64,000 nt of DNA from Simmondsia chinensis (GCA_018398585.1 JAGTTD010000018.1:5773501-5837500), one strand, 5' to 3'. Positions 31,960 through 43,620 are shown, counted from the first letter of the stretch. Notes: generated from the letters alone by a model not told the origin. A program made the numbers and translations.

Positions 31960-33989
31960 AAAAAAAAAACTGTTAAACAAGTCATATAACACACATGGTT
32001 AGTTTTCTGACTTTTGCCAAACAATCAAAGTTTGGAGTTTATAATTCGAAACTTACATGTATTTTGTGGTGACCCAACCGAACTATCAAAAACTCCTTGT
32101 CAGTGAGACCGAATTGAGAAATCAAAAGGGTGAAAACACTTCTCAATAAATATGTTTTTTTGTAAGCTCTTTATTAAACATTTTTAATGGACCACTTTTC
32201 TCTCAGCCACTAAGGTCTTACAACAAAGCTCTTTGGGTAGGCTAATGTAGACCCTAGTCAAGTGTACACTGCTACCTTGACATTAATACAAGTCCACGAA
32301 GTGCTCCACGTAGGGGTGGCTGCACCTACTTTTCCTACATTCTAGTATATCCTAAGAGATCTAACATTGTATTCTGCAAATGAAGGCTCTCCTCGAGGAG
32401 TCGTGCCCACCTACTATATAGTGCTAGATTGGTAATGGAGGTCATGAGCATTCACTCAGAAGCTCGCTCCCATTTGATATTCTGAATCTTGTGAACTTCT
32501 ATAATAACTTTAGCAAACAATTAAAGCATGTAATTCACCTAACTATTCTCTGTATGTGTTAAGGATGAGCTAACAAATCTACTTGTTACTGCATGGAAGA
32601 GGTGCATAACAAGTTATTAGTCAAGTGAGAACTATTCTCAATTGATATGTTTCCTAAACATAATCAGCTCGCCGTTTCCTTTTTAGTCTCTAAGACAGTA
32701 TCACAATACTCCCTAGGAGACTAAGACACTATCCCAATCGAGTGTATACCATTACTTAGACGTTAGTACAAGTAAACAAGATACACCATGGATATGTGGT
32801 CGCATATGTTGCCCCGTACCTCCATCTATTCTTAAGAAGTCTAACCCTATATATCGCAAACAAAATCCCTCCTCATGGAGGAGCGGCTATCCACTATACT
32901 ATCATACTAGCAATTGGGACGATGAGGAATCAACTCTTGATCCTTGCTCCCACTTGAAATTTACAATTGTAGATCTTTCTTTTAAATTTGATTGTCTCAT
33001 TATCAATGTTAGAATTACATTCTAAATTTTTATTTACCATCAAATAAAAACCCTAATCCAATTAGGTTCCTTTAGTTATCCAACCTATGTAAGATAATCT
33101 CATTAGATACATTATGAAAAATTTTCTTTGAAATAATTCAACTTTTGAATTATCTAATCTCATCAGATTTATTTCAAACAATTCTCCCACTTGATGAAAT
33201 CAAATATTTTGCCAAGTTGTATATTTACATGGCCTTCTAACTTTATTCTCATTATACATAATATTTAAACCATTTAAATAATATCAAACATGTGAAAAAA
33301 ATTTAGCAAATGTCATGTTATCAAACAATTTGAATAAAAACCCTTAAGGCCTAAAGGTTGGACCAATTAAAGACTTTTCTAAACTCTTTTAGAAAATATT
33401 ATCGTATAATCTTAATTAGGATCTCATTCTAATTAATTAATTAATTATTTAAATATAAAAACTAAAAAATACTATTTTTTGTTGAATTGGGGCATGCCAA
33501 GCCCTACCGCTAGGCCCTTCCTGTTTTGATCCCTATTTATTTATTTATATATTATTATTTAAATAAATAAAAAATAAATAATTAAATCCGATCTTAATCT
33601 ACTTAGATTGTAAATCAAATATCTAATTGTATTAGATATTCTTCATTTTGGACTGTCACAAAATATTCAACAATTGAATATTTCAATCCTTGTTTCAAAA
33701 TCTAATCTAATGAGATTAATAATCTAAAACGCTCAACTCCTTGAATATCTAATCTTATTAGATCCGACTTAGAATTTACCCCATTGATTGAATCCTGACT
33801 TGTATAAAACTTTTAAACAATTTAAAATTATAATGAACCTTCAATCTTGTTATTAAACTCTTTTAATAACAACTTTCAGGGGAACCTTTTCCTTTAATGA
33901 AATTTCCAATTTCATATTTTTGTAATTCAACATATTCCAATTTTATCAAACTTGATGCTTTTAATGTCAGTCATGAACGTATTCAGAGT
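31960..33989 (-). repeat. copia-3 leader with internal duplication
   Basis: The region between PBS and gag on minus. A block at about 32,125-32,485 is repeated at about 32,620-32,960 (shared: ttctcaat, ctaagac/ctaatgta, gtgtacact/gtgtatacc, aagaagtctaac, ggaggagt). Copia-4 has one copy of this block at 53,095-53,455. 33,000-33,990 contains short palindromic phrases such as ATCTAATCTCATTAGAT variants. Confidence 0.55.
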
Positions 33990-34004
33990 TGGCTCTGAGA
34001 CCAA
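33990..34004 (-). promoter_or_regulatory. copia-3 primer binding site
   Basis: On minus TTGGTCTCAGAGCCA, one base from the 5' LTR (TGTTGC at 34006 on plus). A variant of the tRNA-Met-type PBS. Confidence 0.75.
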
Positions 34005-35402
34005 TTGTTGCTAACATATTTCAAAAAATTTTCCCTAAACTGCTTGAGCGGGAGCAGTAGAATACTAATTTAATATTTTTAATTTTAAATGTAAAGCCCT
34101 GATCTAATAAAATAATTTAATTAAATCAAGATTTTACTCTAATAGGCTCATAATATGACAAATAAAAAATATCGAATAAAACGAATATAAACGTGGCCTG
34201 TAGAATAAAAAAAACAAAGGAAAACAAATTAAATATCAAATATTTAATTAGACATACTGATGTGATTTTAAATGTATGTTTTAAAACCGTCTACTCGCAA
34301 GCGTACGAGATCATCGTAGCTAAATCGGGTATATGGGTCGTATTCGCAGGGAATCGGAGTTAAGTTAGATTTTGTTATTAATGAGCGGTTGAAATCGAGT
34401 TTTGAGTTGGTTTAAATGATTTGTTAACTAAAATAGCAAAACTGACGATAAACTAAAGTGTCAATTCAATCGAGGTTAGTTCAGGGGATGAATTCAAGGT
34501 AAGATTGCTCGTATCCCGTCATTATATTCTACTATGACAATGGTTTATAAGGCTTAGGCTACAAGCACTAAGCCTGGGTTAGTATTTAAATTAGAGCTTA
34601 GGGTAATGAATTAGTCTAAAGGCATAACCTATCGTATAACCCCTATATGCAGCATAGATTATCTCATTAGCACTACTTAATTCCTTTGTCACTCCTAACC
34701 AAATAATAATTTGTATAAATATTGTGTTTAGGGTTGGGTACAACCTCAACCCTAACCACGCATGAAAACCAGTTATGTTATGGTCTAGGCTACAAGCTCG
34801 TAGACTAACGCTAATAATCTAAAAATCTTAAAATGGCTACAAGCTCACACAAAGAAAACCAAACAAAGATCATAAATTCCCCACAGGGGTGCATATATAA
34901 CATAACAAAACCATCGTTTATAATAAAATATAAATCTTCCCTGAACTAAAAGTTTACTCCTCCATAGGAGTTCTAAACATTATGAAATCCAAGAAAGAAA
35001 ACAATAATGCTAAGGATTTGAAGACTCCCCCAATTGATGTTGACATTGATCCTTACTTTGATTCCCTTAGTACTCCGACCACCTGCACTTCGGCGTTTGA
35101 GAATCCTTTGGATCTCGTAGCGGCTTTGGGAAGGATAGTATGAGAGGAGGCGTGGCAAAAGATATCCCTCAAACAATTAGGTCTTCGATATTTAAACAAA
35201 ACGCGGCAGGTGCACGCTTGTGTGGCGTGTTGTGCTGCCCTTCTTTCCTCCCGTATGTATATATATTTTATATAATATAATATATAATATTATAAAATTT
35301 ATATATTAACTAGTCACGAAGTCTATGTGGGTTACCGAATTACAACCCAATTGGTTATTCTTTTCCACATGTGGTTCGGTTTCTCAAAGTAGTCTTCATA
35401 CG

Positions 35403-35886
35403 TGTTAGGGTATATCTCAAATTTGGGGTATTTATTGGTGTTTTATTTAGGGCCAAATGCGTGTGTGCTGATCGATTGGGTATCAGGACCGATCGATCTG
35501 GGAGCTCTTTGTCAAATTCTGAGATGTCGCTGCCGAGCGGGTGCCGATCGATCAGGGCAGCGATCGATCGAGGTCCTAATTTTCATGGGGTTATAAATAC
35601 GTCACGAGGGTTTCGCTTTTGTGTATCCAAAATAAAGAGAGGTCACCGTCATCCTTGCGTGAGAGAGAAAGAGAGAGGAAAAGTTTATGTATTTGTTCTC
35701 TTCTTGATTCATTAATAATAAAAGCTCCAATCGTCGCCCGTGATTTTCTCCCCTCTCGATTGTAGAGGGGTTTCCACGTAAATCCTTGTGTTGTTTGTTT
35801 CTTTTCTCTTTTAGACCATTTACTTCTCGTATTGTCGTGGTATGTGATTCGGATTGCATACCTGGAGTAGAGTATTTCCGTTCACA
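35403..35886 (+). repeat. copia-B 5' LTR
   Basis: 484 bp, TGTTAGGGTATATC...TTCCGTTCACA. U3 has four CGATCGAT-type motifs between 35,469 and 35,572 and a TATA box (ttataaata, 35591-35599). Short GA runs follow near 35,660. Confidence 0.9.
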
Positions 35887-35919
35887 TTGATATCAGAGCC
35901 TGATTATTCGAATTGGTAC

Positions 35920-36760
35920 AATGGCATTAGGTAATAAGACCGAGGTAGAGTAGTTCGGAGGTCAAGGAAGCTTTAGCTTGTGGCAGGTTCGTGTGAAAGG
36001 ACTCTTGACTTAGAATGGCTTGAAGAAAGCACTAGAGGGGAAAGAGAAGAAACCCAAGAATATGGCCGAGGCACAATGGGAAGAGTTGGATGATAAGGCT
36101 CTCATGGCGATACAGATGTGTTTAGAAGATAATGTTTTGACAGAGGTCTTGGAGATGAAAAACCTCTAAGGAGTTATGGGAGAAATTAGTAGACATGTTT
36201 TGCCACAAGTCAGTCTCCAACAAACTCACAGTGAAACGTCGGTTATTCACTTTCCGTATGACAGAAGGTACATCTCTTAAAACCATCTTAGCGAGTTTAC
36301 TTCTATCATACAAGAATTAAAGGAATTGGATGACGTCCCTAAGGACGAGGACCAAGCTATGTTGTTACCGTGTTCACTCTCTAATTCATATAAGGGTTTT
36401 GTAGAAAGCATGATATAAGGGGGTAGGCCGATCATTACTGTTGATGAGGTGAAAAGAAACCTTGTGAGTAAAGAACGGGCAAATAGGGAGTTATCTGACT
36501 CTGTGAATGACTCAGGTAGTGGTTTGCAGGTGAGAGGTAGAACAGAGCATAGGGGATCCGATGGTGGGAAGAAGTCTAGGTCTAAATCTAGACATAAGAA
36601 CCTGTCGTGCCATTACTGTCACAAGAAATGGCACATAAAGAAGAACTGTTGTAAATATAAAAATAAATTGAAAGAAGATAACAGAAGTGACCAGGGTAAA
36701 GATAAGTGCACTGAGGCTAGTGTTATAGAGTATGATAGTGATGGGGAGTTTCTTTTAGTT
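35920..36760 (+). pseudogene. copia-B gag, decayed
   Basis: It begins at ATG near 35,921 (MALGNKTEVE) with stops at about 35,948 and 36,011 and a frameshift near 36,160. Readable gag phrases are FGGQGSFSLWQVRVKG, AQWEELDDKALMAIQMCL and RLFTFRMTEG. The C-terminal part is open from 36,449: EVKRNLVSKERANRELSD-like entry, a basic RS/K-rich linker, then a CCHC zinc knuckle CHYCHKKWHIKKNC (about 36,609-36,650; C-X2-C-X4-H-X4-C intact). The gag would have formed the virus-like particle and bound RNA. The broken N-terminal half rules that out. Confidence 0.85.
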
Positions 36761-37290
36761 ACTGATTCTCAGTCTAGGTCCAAGGATAAGTGGGTCATGG
36801 ATTCAGGTTGTTCATATCACGTTAGTCCAAATAGAGACTAGTTTTCCACGTATAAGTCTATACAGGGTGGAGTTGTCTTGATGGGTAACGACGCTGCTTG
36901 TAAGGTAGTGGGGATTGGGACGATTCGTGTGAGGATGTTTGATGAGACTATTAGAACTTTGAGTGATGTACGTCACGTCCCAGAGTTGAAGAAAAACTTG
37001 ATTTATCTAGGTACCCTTGAATCTAATGGGTATAAGTACACTGCTGAAGGTGGAGTCATGCGGGTCAGTAAGGGTGCTTTAGTTGTGATGAAAGGGAAAA
37101 TGGTAGGTACTTTGTTTGAGCTTGCAGGTACTACCGTGACAGGTTTAGTTGCTATTTCCCCATCTACTATGACAGATGCAGAGATCACGAGACTGTGGCA
37201 CATGAGACTGGGTCACATTAGTGATAAGGCGTTGTCTGAGTTGAGTAAAAGGGACTGCTTTGTGGTCAGTCAACAGGACTGATGGATTTC
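36761..37290 (+). pseudogene. copia-B protease and GAG-pre-integrase
   Basis: The catalytic motif WVMDSGCSYHVS lies at 36,790-36,826, followed by a stop after NRD (36,839). The frame is open again from 36,878 to 37,282 with VVGIGTIRVRM, DVRHVPELKKNLIYLG and the pre-integrase LWHMRLGHISDKALSELSKR. A frameshift at about 37,250-37,280 disconnects the following HCVYGKQKR segment. Domain order and spacing are normal for copia. Confidence 0.85.
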
Positions 37291-38397
37291 TGTGAGCACT
37301 GTGTGTATGGGAAGCAGAAGAGAGTCAGCTTCAAGCCAACAATGCATCAGACAAAGGGAACGTTAGATTATATATAGTCTGATCCGTCGGAACCTTCCAG
37401 AGTGGCTTCTAAAGATGGGTCCAGGTATCTTCTAATGTTTACTAATGATTATTCACGTAAAGTTTGGGTCTATTTTTTGAAGCAGAAAAACGAGGTTTAT
37501 GATGTCTTCAAGAAATGGAAGATTTTGCTTGAAAAACAGACAGGGAAGCCGATAAAGAGGTTGAGAACTGATAATAGTCTTGAGTTTGTTGAAGGTGACT
37601 TCACTCGGTTCTGTGAAGATCAGGGTATAGTCAGACACAGGACATGTACAGGTCGACCTCAGCAAAATGGAGTGGCTGAAAGATTGAATAAGACGTTACT
37701 TGAGAAGGCTCGATGTATGCTTTCAAATGCAGGCTTGAAAAGAGAATGGTGGGCAGAAGCAGTTAGCATAGCTTGCTACCTTGTGAACAAGACACCGCAT
37801 TCTTCATTGCAGATGAAGACACCTGAAGAGGTATGGTCTGGTTCTACTTCTGATTATTCTCAGATAAAAGTATTTGGTTGTCCTACATATGCTTATGTTA
37901 ATGATGGAAAGTTGGAGCCTAGGGCCAAGAAATGCTTCTTTCTTGGTTATTCATCAGGTGTAAATGGATATAGGTTGTGGGATCCCAGTGCTCAAAAGTT
38001 TCTGACCAGTAGAGATGTTACTTTTGATGAGTCTGCTCTACTACATCTGCCACACACGCCCTCCATTGATAGTGATTCAGTTCAGGTTGAGGTAACTGAT
38101 GTTACGCAGATACAGTCAGATCAGCAGGTAGTTCAGCTAGAGAGTATTCCGGCACCTCAGGTACAGGTTTCTGATGTTGTTGATAATGCAGAAACAGGTC
38201 AGCAGGTGGAGAATAATACTACAGCTGGTGGTAGACCGAGGCGACAAATCAGGCCTCCAGAGAGATATGGGTATGAGGAGCTGATTGCTTATGCCCTTAC
38301 AACTGCTGAGTCTTTAGATGACAGTGAGCTGACTTCGTATTTAGAGGCTGTATCGAGATCAGATGCTGAGAAGTGGCTTGTTGCTATGAATGAATAG
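37291..38397 (+). pseudogene. copia-B integrase
   Basis: The core reads on from 37,402 in a 331-codon open stretch. The catalytic triad is present: first D in the SDP segment near 37,380 (just past a stop), second D in TDNSLEF (37,570-37,572), Glu in QQNGVAERLN (37,678-37,680). Exactly 35 residues separate the last two. The C-terminal part has FGCPTYAYV, KCFFLGYSSGVNGYRLWDP and SRDVTFDES. A Gln/Val-rich linker (about 38,060-38,240) leads to RT. A stop at 38,395 ends the frame. A well-conserved integrase, disconnected from its neighbours. Confidence 0.88.
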
Positions 38398-39863
38398 ATA
38401 CAGTCTCTTCATAAGAAGTATACATGGGAATTGGTGAAGCCTCAAACACGGAAAAGACTGATTGGTTGCAAATGGGTCTTCAAAAGAAAGGAGGGCATTC
38501 CTGGAGTTGAAGATGCAAGATACAAGGCACGTTTGGTAGCTAACGGCTACAGTCAGGTACAGGGTGTAGATTTTTATGATATATTTTCACCTACAGTTAG
38601 ACATACTTCGATTCGTGTGTTTTGTCTTTAGTAGCCATGCATGATTTAGAGCTTGAGCAGTTAGATGTAAAGACTGCATTTTTACATGGTGAGCTAAAAG
38701 AGAGCATCTATATGCATCAGCTCGAGGGCTTCGTTGTAGAAGGAAAGGAAGATGATGTATGTTTGCTTAAGAAGTCTTTCTATGGTTTGAAGCAGTCTCC
38801 TAAGCAGTGGTATAGGAGATTTGATCAGTTCATGATATGTCATGGGTACATCAGGAGTAAGTACGACAGCTGTGTGTACTTCAGAAAGACTGATATAGGC
38901 TCCTTTATTTATTTACTTTTATACATTTATGACATGTTGATTGCAGCACGAGACATGAAGGATGTTGATGACTTGAAATTTATGTTGAAGAGTGAGTTTG
39001 AGATGAACGATCTTGGAGCAGTTAAGAAGATTTTAGGCATGGAGATGGGTAGAGACCGAAAAGCTGAAAAATTATACTTGTCACAGGAGAAGTATATTGA
39101 GAAGGTATTAGGCAGGTTTCATATGAAGGATGCTAATCCAGTTAGCATGCCCTTAGCAGCTCACTTCAGGCTTTCAACATTTGATTGGCCTCAGATTGAG
39201 GAGAATGTCAGGTATATGTCTCAGATTCCCTATTCTAGTGCCGTGGGCAGTATTATGTATACGATGGTCTATACGCGTCCAGATATTGCTTGTACAGTGA
39301 GCAGAGTCAGTAGGTACATGGCAAATCTAGGTAAAGAGCATTGGCATGTGGTGAAATGGATTCTCAGGTATCTTTATGGAACTTCTAATGTTTGTTTGGA
39401 ATATGGGAAAAATAAATGTTGTTTGGTTGGGTATGTAGATTCTGATTATGGCGGAGACCTTGATAAGAGGAAGTCTACATCAGGGTCTGTGTTTTGTTTA
39501 AGGGACACAGCTATCAATTGGAGAACGTGTCTACAGTCTATTACAGCACAGTCTACTACCGAGGCCGAGTATATGGCAGTCACAGAAGCATTCAAAGAAG
39601 TCGTTTGGTTGTGGGGTTTGATTAGTGAGATCAGTGTTGAGCAAGGCACTGTTAGAGTGTACTATGATAGTCAGTCCGCCATTCACCTAGCGAAGGATCA
39701 GATGTCATATCATGACAGAACGAAGCGTATAGATGTGAAGCATCATTTCATTAGAGATCTGATTGATGAGCGGCAGATGCAGTTGAAAAAGATTGGGACT
39801 AAGGATCATCCAGCTGACATGTTCACTAAGGTACTACCAGGGAGCAAATTCAAGCATTGCTAG
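38398..39863 (+). pseudogene. copia-B reverse transcriptase and RNase H
   Basis: The RT N-terminus 38,431-38,631 (GCKWVFKRKEG, YKARLVANGYSQ) is followed by a frameshift. A 413-codon frame then runs from 38,622 to the end of pol. QLDVKTAFLHGEL and SFYGLKQSPKQWY are intact, but the active site reads YIYDML (38,922-38,939) in place of the Y-x-D-D form, so one catalytic Asp is lost. RNase H has YVDSDYGGDLDKRKSTSG, TTEAEYMAVTEA, YDSQSAIHLAKD and [10 protein letters not shown]. It ends at a stop about 110 bp before the 3' LTR, like copia-A. Confidence 0.88.
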
Positions 39864-39970
39864 AATTTGGTGGGTCTTTCTATTGATGTGTGTTAGCCCT
39901 GGATGAGGGGGTGTTTGTGGAGATGGTGGAGCAATTATGTGTTGATGAAATTTGAGCCAAGGTGTAGATT

Positions 39971-40458
39971 CGTTAGGGTTTGTCTCAAATTTGGGGTATT
40001 TATTGGTGTTTTATTTAGGGCCGAAAGCCGTGTGTGTGCCGATCGATCGAGTATCAGGACCGATTGATCAGTGAGCTCTCTGTCAAATTTTGAGATGCCG
40101 CTGCAGATTGGGTGCCGATCGATTGGGAACTGGCGATTGATTGGGGTCCTAATTTTCACAGGGTTATAAATACCACACGAGGGTTTCGCTTTTGTGTATC
40201 CAAAATAAAGAGAGGTCGCCGTCATCCTTGCGTGAGAGAGAGAGAGAGAGGAAAAAGTTTATGTATTTGTTCTCTTCTTGATTCATTAATAATAAAAGCT
40301 ACAATTTTCGTCCATAGTTTTTTCACCTCTCAATTGTAGAGGGGTTTCAACATAAATTCTTGTGTTGTTTATTTCTTTTTTTTTTTAGTCCATTTACTTC
40401 TCGTATTGTCGTGGTATTTCATTCGGATTACATACCCGGAGTAGAGTTCTTCCGCACA
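39971..40458 (+). repeat. copia-B 3' LTR
   Basis: 488 bp, (CG)TTAGGGTTTGTC...TTCCGCACA, preceded by the purine-rich ccaaggtgtagatt. TATA-like ttataaata at about 40,163. Collinear with 35403-35886, with scattered substitutions mainly at CG and GA sites. Confidence 0.88.
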
Positions 40459-42194
40459 ATACGTTTGATTCAGCCACTTTTCAACCTTTGTTTGCTCCGC
40501 TGCACTCTAAGCCAAAATGTACCTATAATACAACAAAACACACATGTAAAAGCCAAATATATTACGGGAATGAAGAATAAAATATGTAACTATAAGGCAC
40601 ATCACATTCCTAAAGCATGAATCCTGAGTCCGACTAGAAGAACTGAAATTGAAAGAAGATTTCTTAACACTGCAAGGTCTTCTTCGTAATGACCTCTTCT
40701 AACACTGGGAGTGTGGGCTCAAAATTTTTGCTTTAATATCTTCAAAAACAATTTTTCAAAAAAATTTTGCTAAATAATAATTCAAAAAATCCCTAAAATA
40801 ATTTTAAGTTTTTCTTAATGGAAAAAAACTGGGTTTGAAAACCGAATTCATAATTTCTCACGATAAATTAAGCGTTTAAATAGATAAAACAAGCTAGTGA
40901 TGTGAGCATGAACAACCTTCATTAGCCGCCCAAGCCATGCTGCTACACAACACTGATGACACATGGCAGAATTTTATTGGTTGTAAACTGGAAGCGTAGA
41001 TAATGAAGCTGGGGGAATGTTGCACGTGTATCGTCTTCAATTAACACTCTGCTGTTTCTTAAATTATTTTAAAACACGATATTTATCATATTGTGTTTTT
41101 ATGACTTGAATATTTGTTTGGCATAAAAATTTATTGATCCCATGAATAAATAATTTTTCTTATGAATTTAATTTTAATTTTTTTTAAACAGTGCTTAAAG
41201 TTGAGGCTTGCGAAGGAACTTCAAGAACAATCTAACTCTAGCTCTAAATTGGTCAAATCTGATTATCATCTTGTGATAACAATTGATTACTATTTAATTA
41301 AAATTTAATTCGACTAAATAAGTTTTACTGCAATCTAAGATTAAATATATTCATTCAAGAATTTTTCAAATAACTATTATCGGGATAATTAACACCTCTA
41401 GTACATATCAGTGAGCAAAGGTAACTTTCACTGCTATTGTTACTTTTCTCACATCTCTCGCCATAGTTTCCAACTCACCCTTCTCGAATAATTCAATAAT
41501 ACAAAAACTATTTATGTATTAATTCTAAATGTTAAACATATGGAATACTTTAGCCAAAGATTTTTGAATTTGTTCTTATATTTGCGAATCAACTAAAATG
41601 ATATCGTTATCTCATTAGAGACTATAGATTCCACGTAGAACAACTGTTCCCGCCACACTTCATGTCATTACCCAACGTACGTAAAATTCAAGTCAGCGCA
41701 CCTTGACTAATCCTTTTGACACATCAAAGCAATGAAAAGTGTTAGAGTTATAGTCCTATAGAATTAATTATTTCTGATAGCAGTCAATAAAACAACTACT
41801 TTAGGTGGTCTTATTCAGTGTTCCAATCTTATTGATAACATCAACATAGTACTTTTGGATCCCAATCCACTTTACCATGACAAGTCATCAAAAGTATCGT
41901 ATTATAGTCTTATTAGACAAGCTGTCTATACTTATCACCAACTACGAACATACTTTGGCAACATATTACCAGTTTGATTTATGTCTATCTGTGATTCAAT
42001 TTCATTGACCACTTAAACCAAAACTGACAAGTCATCTTAGACTGCGTCCATCTCATGGAACATTTTAGAAGACAATCACGCCCATGTTTGACTCATAAAA
42101 CGTAATAAGGCAATAAATAAATAAAATAATTTTATTTATTTTATATTTTAAATCTAACTAATTTGGTTTTTAGAACACCAATTCCAGCAGGTAT

Positions 42195-43620
42195 CAGGTA
42201 CTTGTCCTTGATGGTCATCTTATTCAAAGCTCGATAATCAGCACATAATCTTCGAGACCCATCCTTTTTCCGAACTAAAACCACGGGAGAGGCAAAAGGA
42301 GATCAACTATTCTAGATAAGCCTAGCCTCTATCATGTCACTGATCAACTTCTCAATGATATCCTTTTGGAACATTGGATATCCGTAAGGTCTCAAGTTGA
42401 TCGAGTTGCTTCCCTCTTTCAAAGGAATCCTTTAATCAAATTCAGCTCTCAATGGAGGTAGCGAAGTAATCTCCTCAACCACATCCCCAAAATCTTCAAT
42501 TACTGAGGCCAGATCGAGCTCTGTTGTTGCTGTTCTATTTTGTTCTGCATTGACTGAAATGTAGAATAACTGCGGTAGGTCACTGGCAGCATCACCCGGG
42601 TCTATTTGTAGGAGGTACGTCATGTTCGTGGGCCCCATAAGTTGTGACATAGAGCTTCCCGATATCATTTCCAAGTCTCGTTGCTTCAATCCTCATAACT
42701 TGCAGTGATACCCATGCAAAGGGAACTCCGTAATCAATTCCTCAAAGTCCCATTGGACTTTGCCAAGTGTGCTTAACCATTGTACTCCAAGCACCATATG
42801 ACACCTGGAAAGAGGTATGACAAGGAAATCCGAACCAAACTTAGCCTCGTGAACCTTCCACTAAAATTGGCAGCACATACCTTCACTCACTAATTGTTTC
42901 CCATTAGCCATCATCATAAGAAGCTTGATCGAATCATCAATAACACAACCAATTTGCGTCGATGTAGACAAGTCAAGAAAGTTGTGTGTGCTACTGCTGT
43001 CAATCAATTTACTAATAACCCTCTTTCCATAGTAGCCCCACACTCGCATCGTATGACAATTTGTAAGAACCTCCAAAGCATGAATTGAAATATAAGCTTC
43101 GTGCTCTCCTTCAGTGGGACTCTCGATCTCCACCTCCTCTTCGGCAACTTCCCCTTCATCATCCTCCACCTCTACTAGAACAACTAAACTTTCTTCTTCA
43201 TGGAGGCAATTGTGGTCTGGGAAAAAGACTCTCATAAAAGTAAAATCGAAGGTTCTTGGCTCGATGCTCTTCAATCTCACTGGGAGTCAAAGCTCGTTGA
43301 CTCTCAATTAGGGGGTTTTTTTTTTTCTTTGTGGTTTTGGATTGTGTATGGGTGTTGGGGCCGGGGAACAATCATGTGGCTAGGTGAGTTGGGGGGCCAT
43401 TTTTGTGAAGGAGTTTAAACCAATTCTATTATTTTGATTTGTTAAAGGGAGGACAGGGGCCAATTTTGAGGGGCCCTTTCTGGCAATTTTTTCTAAATAT
43501 TTACAATTCTTCTCTTGAAGTTTAGCTAGCACTATTGCTTCTTGAAGGTCATTGGGCTTGAACATTTTAACCCAACCTGCAAGATCCTCAAGAAAACCAC
43601 CCATAAACACGCTCATTTTT
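42195..43620 (-). pseudogene. gypsy-2 gag end, zinc knuckle, protease, RT N-terminus
   Basis: Minus strand, read downward from 43,616: gag C-terminal part (FKPNDLQEAIVLAKLQEKN, about 43,500-43,560), a degenerate knuckle near 43,240-43,280 (RAKNLRFYFYES...FFPDHNC), an acidic Glu-rich linker (VEVEDDEGEVAEEEVE), and a retropepsin with LIDSSSTHNFLDLS (about 42,970-43,010; the usual DSG reads DSS). Then come the inter-domain segment (GVQWLSTLGKVQWDF), ORF 42,689-42,432, and the RT entry [38 protein letters not shown] (42,190-42,300). It stops exactly at the copia-3 target duplication. At least three stops. Confidence 0.82.

Larger units (their letters stand above)
35403..40458 (+). mobile_element. 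copia-B: Ty1/copia retrotransposon, the best preserved in the window
   Basis: LTRs 35403-35886 and 39971-40458, PBS TTGATATCAGAGCC (35887-35900), a perfect 5-bp target duplication ATACG (35398-35402 and 40459-40463). The gag-pol order is complete and mostly readable, but with several stops or frameshifts and an altered RT active site. It is a sister of copia-A, with similarity across every domain. Copia-B is the innermost and youngest level of nest I on this side. Confidence 0.92.
34258..40617 (-). mobile_element. unclassified LTR-like repeat, copy A (split by copia-B)
   Basis: Non-coding sequence 34258-35402 plus 40,464-40,617, about 1.3 kb in all, inserted in the copia-3 LTR. On minus its end is TTTAAAATCACATCA at 34258, preceded by a conserved stretch CTCGTACGCTTGCGAG (about 34,294-34,309). 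The same sequence occurs in copy B (45,366-45,954 plus 59,788-60,070) in the other orientation, sharing ACTCCTATGGAG, AGTTCAGGGA and several CTTGTAGCC phrases. The TG/CA-like ends suggest a solo LTR. The right boundary and target duplication (CATAC / CATGA?) are uncertain. Confidence 0.5.
27111..42189 (-). mobile_element. copia-3: long-LTR copia-type element inserted in gypsy-2 RT
   Basis: LTRs 27111-29022 and 34006-42189 (the latter split by other insertions). PBS on minus beside the right LTR. The PPT (ACAAGTGGGATAT on minus) lies beside the left one, so transcription is minus. Target duplication GATAT (27106-27110) / GGTAT (42190-42194), one mismatch. The internal 5 kb has only traces of RNase H and integrase, so it is old. 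LTR structure and leader resemble copia-4 at 48-57 kb, marking a common lineage with LTRs near 2 kb. Confidence 0.85.
34006..42189 (-). repeat. copia-3 5' LTR, split by insertions
   Basis: The outer pieces 34006-34257 and about 40,618-42,189 align collinearly with the left LTR (1824 bp in sum). The gap holds an LTR-like repeat and copia-B. The break corresponds to the phrase attagacata in the intact LTR (about 27,352-27,361). Confidence 0.8.
16315..43620 (-). mobile_element. gypsy-2: Ty3/gypsy element (minus) split by two nested groups
   Basis: The 3' LTR on minus starts TGTTAATACG at 24643 and ends GGTACCAACA at 16315, with copia-A inserted inside it. Pol runs 24660-27105, is interrupted by copia-3 (27111-42189), and resumes at 42195-43620 with RT N-terminus, protease and the end of gag. 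The frame is continuous across the copia-3 site when the insertion and one target-duplication copy are disregarded, so both parts belong to one element. The gag N-terminus, PBS and 5' LTR are missing, apparently lost at the junction with the next element near 43620-43640. A chromodomain-like tail and short LTR suggest a chromovirus (inference). Confidence 0.8.

Noticed and set aside
35371..35715. Open frames crossing the copia-B 5' LTR
   Set aside because: They contain only LTR sequence (CGATCG motifs, TATA region) and appear only because the LTR is less AT-rich.
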